Assembly (NCBI GenBank): GCA_000697475.1
Contig: JNEU01001134.1
Coordinates: 1 to 64,000 of the forward strand
Reading direction: 5' to 3'
DNA length: 64,000 bases
Source of the DNA: Lichtheimia corymbifera B2541
Lineage: Eukaryota > Mucoromycota > Mucoromycetes > Mucorales > Lichtheimiaceae
The notes under the pieces: model-generated
Database searches by the model: none
Seen by the model: only the letters and a program-made list of their open reading frames with translations
What the model was told of the DNA's origin: nothing
Part shown: positions 23,877 to 38,865 of the stretch, one piece after another
Position numbering within the stretch: position 1 is the stretch's first letter
Layout: every line of letters begins with the position of its first letter
Translations under genes and position numbers: made by a program

Positions 23877-24777
23877 TTAATGATGGTTATGATTATGATG
23901 ATGATGATGGCTCAAATGACGGAGAGTGAGCAAATGGTCATGATGCGATTGATGAAAGTCGTCGTCGGCGGGAATATTGAGACTCGGGGCAGAGTAAAAG
24001 TCATCATTGGGAACGACGAGAGCAGTAGGAGCGATGCTGTTATTTACACATGAGGAAGGAGACATGGTGATGCTGGAGGCGGTAGAAGATGAGGATGGTG
24101 AGGCGATAGCGTCAATAGAGGAAGAAGCAGGGATAGAGATAGATGCATGTCGATGAATATGATGTTGATGTTGATGACGATACGGCTTGTTGGTATAAAC
24201 CGACTTGCGTTGAACACGAGTCTGAAGAGAAGCCACCTTATCACGCAATTCCTGATTACGTTTGTCGAGATACTTTATATAATCGGCAGCCTTGAAAAGA
24301 ATGGTGCTCTTGGAATGGTTGACGTTTTTCAAGGTAGGAACCAAATCAGTCATCTCCTTGAAGCCCGTGCGGATGGTGTTACGCCGTTTTTGCTCAGAAG
24401 CGATATGATTAGCCCTCTTCTCTTCTTCAGTCAGCAAATTCGTCTTGGCACGTTTTGATGCTCTTTGAAGAGAATCATCCGAATCATCGTCTTCCTCCTC
24501 AGTTTCAGGATTGGACATTAAAGAGACACGCCTTTTTTGTTCGCATTGGACAGCTGAAGCTGCAGCCTTTTGGAAGAACGCCGAAGGATCATCTTCAGAA
24601 TAGGGGATTTGGATTGCACCATATTGCAGATCTATTCGTCCATGTAAATTAGTTTACCAAGCTATAGATTAACGATAATGTTCAATTGTACGAACCTGAT
24701 AAGATGGCAGGTGCAGGTGCAGCAACAGCAGCAGTGGCAGTGTCGAGTTGATGGGGGATAACGATAGTACCGTACAT
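23877..24777 (-). CDS. bHLH transcription factor (class B E-box type)
   Basis: Two exons on the minus strand, 24777-24696 and 24631-23877, 278 aa; the first exon encodes MYGTIVIPHQLDTATAAVAA. The bHLH domain lies at about residues 99-150: NHIASEQKRRNTIRTGF is the basic region with the H..E..RR pattern that reads CACGTG, followed by helix 1 (EMTDLVPTL), the loop (NVNHSKS) and helix 2 (TILFKAADYIKYLDKRNQEL), which runs on as a short leucine-zipper-like helix. An acidic stretch (ETEEEDDDSDDS) and a bipartite basic cluster (RASKRAKT) precede it. The C-terminus is a Ser- and His-rich tail ending in HHHHHNHNHH. Closest in style to fungal Ino4/Cbf1/MAX-like proteins; target genes cannot be read from the sequence. 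Confidence 0.93.
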
Positions 24778-24927
24778 GGTCAATCAAGAGCGAAGTAGCA
24801 TTGAAGAGGAGATGGCAAGATAAAAAGATGAAATGCACAAACGAGAGCGCTTAAAGAAAGAGAAGGGTGATGTATAAGTTGTTGTATGATGGTTCAAAGA
24901 GGCGTTGGGGGACATGGATCGCAAGCT

Positions 24928-24935
24928 TTATATAG
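24928..24935 (-). promoter_or_regulatory. TATA box of the bHLH gene
   Basis: TATATAAA on the minus strand, about 150 bases upstream of the bHLH ATG (24777), at a typical distance once a leader of 60-100 bases is allowed. Confidence 0.5.
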
Positions 24936-26102
24936 CTTTTGGACATGAGTTTGGCTCCGACGTGGGCTTCTTGTAGTAATAGTTGAAACAGCCCCAATGA
25001 GAATCTTGTATTACATTAAGTGGGGGCCCTGACAGACCCTACCAAAGGCGGGCTGAAGGATGAGGCGACTTGGGACATTTTGGAACTAGACAACACCCGA
25101 GTCTGCCCGCGGTGCTTTAGCTTTCCCCACACTCAGTCATTGCACTTACGCTGACTCACAAATGGATGACAAAAAGAAACGTGAGTCAGCTAACAAGGAG
25201 CGAGAGAAACATGCATTATTATTACCCCGCAATTTGGTGATGTTTTTTACCACGTTTCCAGCTTGTCATTCTCTAGTGTATGTGCGATCATTACTCTCAC
25301 TTTACCTCCCTTTTTTACATCTCTGATCCCTCGTCGTTGATCATAATCTATTCCATGGAATATCAATCATTGGTGCCTCGGATCATGCACGTCAATCCCT
25401 ATTACCACAACTGGTCGCCTGTTACTTTCGCTTAACTGTGAACCTTATTTGCAATCGGCTTTTGTTCATATCCGACGGCAAATGCAACGATGTATGACAA
25501 TCTCCTCTAGAGTTTTTCCACTCCATTCCATCCCTGGATTCCCTTGTTTTCCATCACATCATCCAAATGCGGAGTTGCTTTGTCTTTTTTTTTCTCCACT
25601 TGTTCTGCGGGACCGATCCAGTGCGTTGTGTATGTAAAAGAGGACCCAAAAAACGGCCCCACACACGTTATCACGTCATGCAACCATGCCACAAATAGGT
25701 CTTTGCACGCTGACCTTGAATCCCAAGAAAGGTTTTGGCGGCTTAAAATGAAACTTGCTGTGATCTGTTCTCCCCTCTCCACAAAGCACTTTACTTTGAT
25801 TCACCCCGCCTTTTCTCACCTCCAATTTTCCCAGGGTCTGGCCTATTGGAATTCGAGCTGCTTGCCAGCACACCGTTCCGCGGTAATCAAAAACAAGGTA
25901 TTGCTCATCCCGAGGCATTTATCCTTTTGGTCAGTCAGTTACGCAACCCAACAATAATACATAACGCACGTTCATCCCTTTTGTGATTTCGGTTAAACAA
26001 CACAACTTTAAATTTGTGATCGCGTGACTAAAACGTATAATTGGTGATATTGGTTGGGGTGTTTTTATTGTCTCTTTATGCAGAGTATATGTATGACTAG
26101 GA
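24936..26102. other. Intergenic, 1.2 kb, no supported gene
   Basis: Distal promoter of the bHLH gene and 3' flank of the RRM gene. ORFs at 25449-25957 on both strands have no recognisable content. The notable element is an exact inverted pair of GCTGACTCAC / GTGAGTCAGC at 25150-25190. Confidence 0.5.
25150..25190. promoter_or_regulatory. Paired inverted TGACTCA (Gcn4/AP-1 type) sites
   Basis: GCTGACTCAC at 25150-25159 and its exact reverse complement GTGAGTCAGC at 25181-25190, 21 bases apart. TGACTCA is the known half-symmetric target of Gcn4/AP-1 bZIP proteins, and a Gcn4-type bZIP is encoded at 34331. The nearest promoter is that of the bHLH gene (about 370 bases away). Confidence 0.5.
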
Positions 26103-27838
26103 CTACTGATCAGGGATCACTGGGTATTGTGTGCCTTGTTGCTGCTGTTGCTGTGATCCGGTTGCTTGCAAAAATTTCTTTGGGGGATTGCCACATCTAT
26201 CTTTGCCGTAATTGATCTTGTATTTCTTGTACACAGGATGTTCTTTCATAGCAGCCAGGGCTTTCATAGCATTGTTGATGTGCGTAAAGTTGACAAAGAC
26301 ACAGCTTTTTTCTCGTAAAGCATTGATGAGTTCAATCTCGCCATATTCTGACCAATCGCTTCGAAGCTTCTCTTCATCAAAATCCTCCTCAATGCCACCG
26401 ATATAAATATTGCGTGAAGCGCCACCGTTTTGTACTGCCACGACTACGGATGTTGGTATATTGCATGGCTTGCCCCATCCCACTCGTAACCTCTTCGCCT
26501 TGACCACAATGCCAACAGTACAGGCATGGTTGAAAACATTCATAGCAGCATTGGCATCGATAAAGGTCACAAAAGCAATATGCTTGTCGGTAAGATACCG
26601 GATTTGGAACAAGACACCGCCTCTGATCGAGTTGCACAGATCTTCACAAGTAGCTTCTGGAGGAATATTGCCAAGATAAAGTGTCCGTAATGACGCTGCC
26701 GGATTGTTTGCACCAGCACCACCAGCCATACCATAAGCAGCTGCTGCCTGAGACATCATTGCTGCACTGCCGCTATTAGCACCACCGTAGGAATCGAAAC
26801 CAAATGTTCCGCGGAACGGATGTTGGAAAGTGAATCCATATTGTTGTTGTTGTTCCATGCTAGGAGTCGATGTTGATGAGCTGCGAGAGGAGCATCGATC
26901 TTTGCCATAGTTGATACGTCGAGACAACCAAGCTGGATCTTGTTGTAATGATGACACACACTTGACGGCATGATAAATGGATGTAAAGTGTACAAATGCA
27001 ATGCGTTTATCGGGAATCACTCGTACATGCTCCACCTCGCCAAATTTGCCCAAATCTGAACGCAACGATTCTTCGGTCACAGCTTCATCCAAATTGCCAA
27101 GATACACATTGCGAGTCGCTCCATTTTGGGCTGCGAATTGCACATTGTCAGGCACTGGTTGTGCTCTACCCCATCCAATCCTAAGCTCGTGGTCGTTGAT
27201 GGATAACGGTCTGTTGGAATATTCTTGATAAAACATTTGTGCTGATAATGGATCCAAGAACGAGATGAAGGCACAGCTCTTTTCATGCAGCATGCGGAAT
27301 GATTCGATTGTCCCTGACTTGACGTAGTTGAGGATATCGGTGGATGTCAACTCTTGTGATACGTTGCCTAGGTAGATGGTGCGGCTCATTTCATGACCAT
27401 TGTTGCTAGCAACGCTATTGCTGTTGTTTCCCTGGTTACTCATCATTGCATTGGTATTGCCATTGGCTCCTGCTGCTGATACTCCGATAGCATTTGGTGA
27501 TCGAAGCATGCCTTGTGCTGCTGCGGCTGCTGCGGCTGCTGCACCACTATAGCCACCCATTGCACCATACATGCCATTGTTGAACTGATTAACGAAGCCT
27601 TTTGTACTTGCTGCATTCGCTTGTGAAAACATGCTGGCTGGATATTGTGATCCCATCATCATGGCAGCTGCAGCTGGGTTCATGGCCGAATATTGAGAAT
27701 ACATGTCGCTATATGTATACGAATTAGATCACCACCAATTTGGATTGCTATGATTACCAACCTATAAGGTGAGGAGATGCGTTGTTTCTTGCTCGTGTCA
27801 GGAGCCCCTTGGTTGGTACTCTCGTGGGATCGTTTCAT
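26103..27838 (-). CDS. Four-RRM RNA-binding protein, Nrd1/Msa1-like
   Basis: Two exons on the minus strand, 27838-27762 and 27708-26103, 560 aa. The first exon encodes a basic start (MKRSHESTNQGAPDTSKKQR). After a Met/Ala/Asn-rich stretch there are four RRMs, each with RNP2/RNP1: RTIYLGN..CAFISFLD (about 134-206), RNVYLGN..IAFVHFTS (about 223-295), RTLYLGN..IAFVTFID (about 370-440) and RNIYIGG..CVFVNFTH (about 455-530). Each pair is followed by a conserved linker (LRIGWGRAQPVPDNV, LRVGWGKPCNIPTSV; ISRRINYGKDRC, KYKINYGKDRC). This repeated RRM plus GWG/NYGKDRC layout is that of fission-yeast Nrd1, a regulator of sexual differentiation and cytokinesis mRNAs. The tail is Gln-rich. Confidence 0.92.
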
Positions 27839-29101
27839 GATGCAAGGTTGAAGACTGGGAGTGTATTAGCAACATCTACATAGATGATGAATCCCGTTAG
27901 TTACTCGTCAATGCCAAATGCGATTCTACAATCATAATACACCCCGCCCCACACACAATGACCCACTCCCATACAAAATGAAAAGGACAAAGAGATCCAC
28001 ACCATCTCGCCCCTGAGAAGAAAAAGAAAACTAACTTGTAAGGTTGAAAGGTGGATAAAGACGCGTAGAGAATATCGAACAAGTGCAGAAAAAGAGTTGC
28101 CGTGGCAGGTAAAATGCAAAGATATCGAACAAGATAAGAAAAGGTATAGAAGAGAGAGACCAAGGTTAGAATGAACGGAATGATCGCCGTTATGGATAAC
28201 CAGGAAAAGAAAAGGACAAGAAAAGGACAAAGCGAAATAAATGGGTTCCCTAGCAACAACTTACACTTTAGAGATGAGTGGAATGCAAGTGCAATCTATA
28301 CGCAATGCCTGATGAGCTTGTATATAACGATAATAGAAGAGTATATATACATACCGGTTGATGGTTGTGGTTGGTTGTCAAGACAGGAGAGAGTGAAAAA
28401 GGAGATGAGATACAACTGGTTGTCGTGACTTACGGATGAGCAGGCTCCGAATGAAAACATGTGCCCATCCGCATAAATTGGATTGCTGGTGCAGCAGCCA
28501 TCCCACAAATGATCCATTTCAATGCTACGTTGCTTATGACATGTGAATCACTTTATGATACTTTGTCCTAGTGATCTCATGCTAAAGCACATCAATGCAA
28601 TCCTTGTTCTTCCTTATTGACACACCCCTACCTACCACCATCACTATTACTACCACTGCTACTACTATTATCATCATCATAGGTAGTATGATGATGTATA
28701 CTGGAGGCGACTTTTATGGATCAGCAAGTCTAAGTGATGGGGTTGGTTGGGTACCATTTTATCCCCAAATGATTGTGGTACAAGAAACATGTCATGGTGG
28801 GGATATCCACATCAGGTAGCATCTTTACTAATAATGATTCCGAGATCAATCTCCCAAGCATAACTATATCCAGTAAGCTCATTCCCACACATTCTATGAT
28901 CTCTTGTCACAGGTAAATCAACGAATATTTTACGACACGAAAATGCTGGCTGTCACAGGTAGCCCATACATATGAGCACATGGTCTCTAAATAAGGCAGG
29001 TCGATTGCAAAAAGCATATGAAAGATTAGATCTCTGGTTTCTCATACAATACCCTCTCCCCTCTTTTCTTTTTTGTTCTTCTTTTCTTTGCTGCTGCAAC
29101 C
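27839..29101. other. Divergent promoter region between the RRM gene (-) and PEX11 (+)
   Basis: 1.26 kb with no supported gene. Minus-strand pyrimidine-rich sequence (27900-28260 read in reverse) fits a long 5' leader of the RRM gene. A TTCTTTTTTG-rich stretch at 29060-29100 directly precedes the PEX11 ATG. An ATG-rich microsatellite-like patch (ACTACTATTATCATCATCAT) lies at about 28660. Confidence 0.5.
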
Positions 29102-30023
29102 ATGTCCACCACCGTCGATACTTTTAACCGCTATCTTAACACCACAGTTGGCCGAGAAAAGCTATGGCGCTTTGTCCAATACTTTTCACGATTCTACGTG
29201 TTTTACCTTTTCCGCACTGGTGCATCCAAAGACACAATACAGCGCTGGAATGATCTCAAGAGCAATGTGAGCGTTGCTCGCAAGTTTTTCCGCTTATTCA
29301 AGCAATTCGAATTTGGAAGTAATGCTGTCAAGAGTCTCGCTCTCCCTGACGAAATCCTCAAGGCCACCGGTGCTTTGAAGCAAATCGGTATGCTTATCTA
29401 TTATACCTGTGAAGCACTTGTACTTGTAAGTTGTAAAGTAAAAACGACCAGTGGGGGAATACATAATAATGGCGTGATGGTTGTTGTTGTCATAGGCAAA
29501 CACTGTAAAGTTTTACAAATTCCCCAGTGCACCTGAATTCCAGAAATTTGGTTTCAAGGCATGGCTCTTTGCATTGTGCATGTCGGTGATCTCATCTTTG
29601 TACAAGCATAAGCGTCTTGCTGTACGAGCACACATGCTTCAAAAGAGGGAGGGTCTCAGTGAAGAAAAACAAAATTACGACATGGAAGCTGCTAGTTTGG
29701 TCAGGTACATAAATTTAATGCATATGATGATCATGTGGGACCAAAGGGCAAGGGCTAAGCATGTTTGTCGATACACATAATATAGGGAAAAGAAGGCGGT
29801 CAACAAACAGCTCACTCAAGATTTGATCGATATGGTGATCCCAGTGGCTGGCCTTAACATCATCGGGTTTGATGAAGGCATTGTCGGTATTGCAGGGTAA
29901 GTAATATTCGTTGTAGGATTATAATGTCCAACATTCCTCACATTCCTATTCGTTTCTTCTCCTAGCATGATCACATCCGCAATGGCCATCCATGCCCAAT
30001 GGCAAAAATCACAAGCAAAGTAA
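29102..30023 (+). CDS. PEX11: Peroxisomal membrane protein PEX11
   Basis: PEX11 elongates peroxisomal membranes during proliferation and division. Four exons: 29102-29425, 29496-29704, 29786-29896, 29966-30023, all in frame; 233 aa, the normal family length. Family signatures: DTFNRYLNTTVGREKLWRFV at the N-terminus (amphipathic helix), RTGASKDTIQRWNDLKSNVS, ARKFFRLFKQFEF, a mid-protein membrane-associated part (YYTCEALVLANTVKFYKF), FKAWLFALCMSVISSL and a C-terminal hydrophobic segment (VIPVAGLNIIGFDEGIVGIA) before a short lysine-containing tail (QWQKSQAK). The gene shows no damage. Confidence 0.95.
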
Positions 30024-33614
<3,591 letters not shown>

Positions 33615-34163
33615 CTCACCTAGTTATATATCAGCATCTACTTTTAATTTACACCAGTGTTCAACTCCATCTCCTTACTGTACTACTAGATTATCACATC
33701 TGCGAAGCTTCTCCTTACCCCTTCAACTCACACGCCACTCATCCACCCACCTTACCTCACACCCACGCGTATACACAGACACAGCGCCATAAAATCATAT
33801 TGTCATCGTAATTATACTCTGAACAGCGTATTTATTTGTTTGTTGATAACGATAGCTGCAGGATTATTACCGAGGAATGTAAAGGATCTACCCAACTTGT
33901 TTCAAAGAAAAAGATGTGGTGGGGTCCATGCCAAACGCAAAAGGCAAGTCTGCAGTGAGAGATGAGTCATTTCGAGTAATCAACCAATCGGATATGGACG
34001 CACAAGGCAAAGATGGGCGACAGGGATTGGCTGACTGCTTACCATGGGCATTGTATAAAAGAGCTATGACAGATGGGCTCGTTTTTTCTCTTCAAAAACC
34101 TTGGTGTGAATACCTCCCCTTCATCTTTATATCTACTTCCTTGCTCTACTATATCGACCCATC
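33615..34163 (+). promoter_or_regulatory. Promoter region of the Gcn4-like bZIP gene
   Basis: Contains a perfect palindromic ATGAGTCAT (33962-33970), the optimal Gcn4/bZIP site, and TATAAAAG at 34054-34061, followed by a pyrimidine-rich likely start region (34085-34160). The ATGAGTCAT lies about 90 bases above the TATA box, the usual place of an upstream activating site, which suggests autoregulation. The left part is the 3' flank of the protease gene. Confidence 0.6.
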
Positions 34164-34184
34164 ATGTCGGTCATCATCATTTAA
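34164..34184 (+). promoter_or_regulatory. uORF1 in the bZIP leader (6 codons)
   Basis: ATG at 34164 opens a six-residue frame (MSVIII) with stop TAA 34182-34184, about 100 bases below the TATA box and 147 bases above the main ATG. Short uORFs in this place are the hallmark of Gcn4/CPC1-type translational control. Confidence 0.55.
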
Positions 34185-34254
34185 ACCCATACGTTCACAC
34201 AAGCGTTTTTTTACACACACACACACACACACACATAATACACAATTACACACA

Positions 34255-34359
34255 TGGATAACATGAACACAACTACTACCATCAATATGACTAATTTGTC
34301 ACGCTCAATCTTCGCACTCTCTCGAAAAACATGCAAAACTCGATTACTTCCCTGCTGAA
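34255..34359 (+). promoter_or_regulatory. uORF2 in the bZIP leader, overlapping the main start
   Basis: ATG 34255 opens a 34-codon frame (MDNMNTTTTINMTNLS...) ending TGA 34357-34359, in a different frame from and overlapping the main ATG at 34331. A ribosome that translates uORF2 cannot reach the main start by linear scanning, so this one is predicted to be inhibitory. Confidence 0.55.
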
Positions 34360-35146
34360 TAACACCAATATGACCTGTGTCTACGATAACAAGAACAAGA
34401 ATAACCCTGATCCTTTGTTTGACGATTGGCTTGTCCAAGACGCCTTGGAAGACGGCGATAACAATTCAATGGCATCTCCTCCTTCTCCAACCGTTACAGA
34501 CGACAAGATCAGCGTCGATAAAAGTAGCTCAAATTCTCCAGTACCATTACCAGCATCGTCTATTACAACACCTCCCTCGCCACCTGTCAATGGGCAATCC
34601 AATTCAAGTGCATCAGGTGCAACACATTCATCCCCCGCTTTGCATGGTCTTGCAGCAGCACTGATAGCTCTCATGAATAACAAAATACCACCTTCCATGA
34701 CGACACAACAACACTCTGCAGCTACCACACCACCAACAACACCACCTTCTTCTAGTGTTTCCACAATGTCAGCAAAAAGTAGCAAGGCAACGTCGTCGTC
34801 TTCAACAGCAGGGACCAAACGTAAACAACCTCAGCGTAAGCCATCATCGTCATCATCATCATCCATTGATCCGGTGGATGAAGCGGCCATCAAACGCCAA
34901 AAGAACACCGACGCTGCACGTCGTTCTCGACTGAAAAAGATGCTCAAAATGGAATCGCTAGAAAACAAAGTAACCGAGTTGGAAAAGGTGCATTCGGATC
35001 TTATGATGCGTGTAGCTGTTGTTGATTCCGAAAAGGCTGGTTTGGTATCCAAGGAAGCATCCTATGAAGAACGGATCAAGAAACTCGAGAACCAGCTCGC
35101 TGAAGCTCATAAAGCATTGGCTCACAAAGCTACTACTTCCTCGTGA
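34331..35146 (+). CDS. bZIP transcription factor, Gcn4/CPC1-like
   Basis: Single exon, 271 aa; an in-frame TAA lies upstream, so 34331 is the first possible start in this frame. The N-terminal half is Ser/Pro/Thr-rich with an acidic-aromatic patch (PLFDDWLVQDALEDGD) that resembles the Gcn4 activation motif. The basic region KRQKNTDAARRSRLKK (about 186-202) has the N..AA..SR core of the Gcn4 class, and a leucine zipper follows (MESLENKVTELEKVHSDLMM and on to LENQLAEAHKAL). Gcn4/CPC1 proteins activate amino-acid biosynthesis genes in starvation and are controlled by uORFs; both an own-site in the promoter and two uORFs are seen here. Function is inferred from the domain and control region. Confidence 0.9.
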   Translation: MQNSITSLLNNTNMTCVYDNKNKNNPDPLFDDWLVQDALEDGDNNSMASPPSPTVTDDKISVDKSSSNSPVPLPASSITTPPSPPVNGQSNSSASGATHSSPALHGLAAALIALMNNKIPPSMTTQQHSAATTPPTTPPSSSVSTMSAKSSKATSSSSTAGTKRKQPQRKPSSSSSSSIDPVDEAAIKRQKNTDAARRSRLKKMLKMESLENKVTELEKVHSDLMMRVAVVDSEKAGLVSKEASYEERIKKLENQLAEAHKALAHKATTSS

Positions 35147-35662
35147 CCGCTTATAGGATCTGATCCCGCTTTCCACCCCGCTACTTGAAAACTTTTTTTT
35201 CATTATATAAAGCGTGCACGCATTCGTGTTTTATGTTTATTATTCTTTCTCTCTCCCTTCATTCCTTTTTTACTCTTTCATAAGGCAAGTACTCTTTATT
35301 CATGTGTGGTTAGCCATGTCGTCGCATTATTGGATGATTGTGGATGCTTTGAGTTGAGTTGCAAGGATGATAAACCACACAGACCTGTTCTGCATTATGC
35401 TGAAGACAAACGTGTTTGCCTCTTTTTACGTGAGCTCTCAACTTCATCCCAACATTTGGCGTGTGTCGTGCATGTGCTGATGTAATTGGGTTTATTCCAG
35501 CATCGACTAACATGTTCATTTCTTTATACAGATCGCCTGCGTGGTTCTTTTTTATTAGTAATAGGATGGATATTAGACAGGAAGATAAAAGTAATAAAAC
35601 GTTTCAGTTATTGCAATCCATGCAACAATGGTCTACATATTTGGCATCTGTCAAGAACACGT
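35147..35662. other. Convergent intergenic region between the bZIP gene (+) and the OPT gene (-)
   Basis: AT-rich 3' flanks. TTATATAAAG-type sequence at 35200 and an AATAAA-like AGTAATAAAACG at 35593 may serve as 3' end signals. No gene seen. Confidence 0.5.
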
Positions 35663-38446
35663 TTATGTTAGATTACCTTTCACACACATGCAGTTTATAC
35701 CCTTACCCAATCTGTTGCCCCACCAAATGGGAAACTCATGAACAACGCCATTGGCAGCTCCATGCAATGCGAATGCAACAAAAAACACCATGAGGGAAGT
35801 GGCTGAATCAAGGGCTGTGGAGACGAGGTAGTTGTACTTGACAAACCACTGGCGACGATAGCGTCTAAGATACCATTGCGACAAGATCACGAGACAAAAA
35901 GCAACAGTAATATAGGAAGTTGCTTGACCTGGCAAGGTGCTCAAGCCCACAATAATCATGGGTACATTGATACGACCGAGACCTTGGATACGAGGGAATC
36001 GCTTGTGCAATAGCCAAAAGGGAATAGGCAAGAAGAGTCCAATGACAAATGCCCATAACACAATGTAATATCGGGAATCTGGGCCAAACATGGCCATAGG
36101 TCCTATTGCTCCCCAAGTAATGGCAGCAGCATTGATAGTCTACATATATACCAGATTAGCCGTGGAAAGTAATAAAACATGGATTGATTGATACGTACCT
36201 GAGGAGTGGCACCGTTCCAAATATTGCTTCCAACGGGATTAAGCAGGATATCGCGTTCATTGGTCACGACATTCTAGATGATAGTTTAAGCCCATGATAT
36301 CCATAATGATGACAATAAATAAATAACATACATCGTTGACGACATAATTAAAGAGACATCCAAGGATGGTACCAATGATTTGATTTACAAAGACAATACG
36401 AGGAGGGACCTTGAGATAGTGACCAACCTTGAGATCACCTGCCATCAAACCGGCTTGATGCAAGGTATTGAATCCGAGTGTTTTAAAATACATGTTGGCG
36501 ACTATACACGCATTCAACCGTGAGCTTGATGATCAACATGGTCGCATAGGAAGAGATTTACTAACCTGGAAGCCCTGGTAGCATAAATCCTCCAATCATT
36601 TCGGCAAACACATTAAGACCGAAGCCTGTGCCGGTGACGGCTGTGATGAGATTGAGGGGTAACGAGAGTACGGATGACATCAAAATGGCAGCCAATACAC
36701 CCCACCAAGGCAATTGGCTATGATTTGCATAAGCGATACCAATATTGAGTGCAATCCCTGCAACGAATAAACCATAGTACCACCATGCAGGCACCTAAAG
36801 CCAGTGTTTCAGTGATACAAGTTCCTAATCACTCAACTGCAAACCCAATCATGCAATGCATGTATTATGCAAGAATGACTGGGTAATGCGATAAATCACA
36901 TGCTTACCTCCTTGTATGCCCGCATCAAACGCATGTGGATATCGTCATCAGGATGTGCCGTTTCTTGCGTGATGTCTTTACTCTTGTCATCACCACCTTC
37001 CTTTTTGCGTTGTCGTTTAAGCATCATGCGCTCACGTGTGGTGCGAATCGTACGCCAGATATCTTTACCATAATACAGCGCAACATGGGTGATACTAGCA
37101 GTGACAGCAAAGTTGATGAATACGTAATTGACAGCAGAGGTGGCTGTAAAGCTTGGTGGGCCGACTTCATCAAGCATGGTTCGATTCAGGGTATTGTCAT
37201 CATTGAGCACACGATGCTGTGGATACACCTCCGATTCACCAGTAGTCTCATTATAGAGGAATATGGAATTCGAAAGGAAAGGGAACTTTTGTGCATCCCA
37301 CACATTAAAGTAATAGATCAGTGGATAAATCAACCACAACAGCAAAATGCCGCCAAAAACGTTGAGCTGCACCCAGAGTGGCAACACCAAAGGATTCAAT
37401 GACGACAAATAGTTCCAATCAAAGCTGATCTGCATGATACCCAAACCTTCATTGACGGCGAGACCACCAAAAAGACGCTGCACCCACTCGGAACCAGGTA
37501 CAGCAAGGCATAACACGGATATGCCACCAAGCAGTGGAAACATGTATTGTGGGATAAATTCATAGACAAACATGCCAGCAAAGACAATAAAGAAAAACCT
37601 TGTGCGCCACCGGGCTTCGGCTTTACTTGAGTTGAGCGTACGTAACAATGATACTGTTGGCAGTGTTGTAGGCCAAATCATATTGGGTGGATAGACCAAA
37701 AAGGGCCTCAATTGACCTGCAATGCCATAGCCCACAATTTGTGTCGCAAACAGTAAAAAGATGGATCCCGCTGGAGAAGGTGGATTCTCGTAATAGAGTT
37801 GCTGAGCTGATAAGATGAAGGTCGCGTAGGCAGAGGTATTGGCAGCCGACACCATCACATAGATACATGTATGTTCTTTGACGTTGAAGGGGCCAGGATT
37901 CAGCCAATCGATACGTGGCAGATAATGTGCCCATGCATTGCCCACTGCATAAGCTACCATGAGCATGAACGTGTTGGAGAGCGGTAACCCCACGGGTTTG
38001 AATAGCATGAGCTGATACACGGATGCACTAAGGCAAGCAAGCAACTAGAAGTTTTTTTTTGTTCCCATTATTACTCAATTATCATACACATTTCCCATAC
38101 CCCATCCTCCCCTTGCATTGGTTTTATGCGTTATGCATTGCATAGATGGATTCAAGGGGCAAAGGCGTTGTATTATAGGGGGTATAGACTTGTATTTCCC
38201 ACTTACTGATCCAATCACAAGGGCACGCAATGTAAAACATGGCAAAGTTGTATCATCATCCATACTCGCTAGCTCATTGACAACACGGATATCGTCGTCT
38301 TCATCGATTTGGCGTTTCTCATCCAGTGAATCATCTACCCTTGATGATGGTAACGACATTTCGGCGTCAAAATAGATCTCGGGTGTAGCGGCTGGATCAC
38401 CCGTGTTGTCAAAACTTTTGGGCTTCTCTTTGACATCATGAGACAT
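35663..38446 (-). CDS. OPT-family oligopeptide/metal-chelate transporter
   Basis: Proton-coupled plasma-membrane transporter of small peptides or related compounds. Exons on the minus strand: 38446-38207, 38044-36908, 36794-36566, 36501-36332, 36273-36199, 36139-35663; 775 aa, a normal OPT length. A cytosolic acidic N-terminus is followed by about 14-16 hydrophobic segments. Family landmarks: IDWLNPGPFNVKEHTCIYVM (NPG and KEH motifs), YGIAGQLRPFLVYPPNMIWP, PGSEWVQRLFGG, SFDWNYLSSLNPL, and in the last third AGLMAGDLKVGHYLKVPPR, VGSNIWNGATPQTINAAAI and a C-terminal INVPMIIVGLSTLPGQATSY. The long insertion between TM segments (about residues 380-430) is basic (RERMMLKRQRKKEGG) and includes the first intron-flanked acidic tail. 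Substrate cannot be read from sequence. Confidence 0.93.
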
Positions 38447-38865
38447 AGCAAGTCGTCAACAAAAAAAGATAAAAGAGAGAAGAAAAGAAAAAGAAAGAAA
38501 GAAAGAAGAAAGTTGATATGTACGGAAAGTTTAAGCAATTCGGATCGACCCTAATACTTGGAAAGGGTTGATAAATGAAAATACGTATATGCATGCCGGC
38601 TTATTGGAAGAAGCTCACAGACTGCTTTTTTTCCGACGTGATTGCTTGTGATAGTTCTCATCATAATCATGTTGCATGTTTCTTGACATCTATGAAACAT
38701 GTCCGGTGGTATCTATGCATGAGAGCACATGACGATACTATTGCTATACACACATTTTGCATGAAAGAGGTCGGGGTTGCGTGCTAGCTTTTCAGTGTAT
38801 ACAATATAGATGGATTGGCTTTATTACAGGTTGCTACTGTTGTACATTTGTAAGATAGCGAAGGA
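38447..38865 (-). promoter_or_regulatory. Promoter of the OPT gene and 3' flank of the aspartic protease
   Basis: 419 bases. The part next to the OPT start is purine-rich on the plus strand (AGAAAAGAAAAAGAAAGAAAG at 38470-38510), i.e. a pyrimidine tract in the sense of transcription, as at other promoters here. No gene seen. Confidence 0.45.

Noticed and set aside
34214..34236. (CA)n microsatellite in the bZIP leader
   Set aside because: Simple repeat; noted only because it lies between the uORFs, with no evidence of function.
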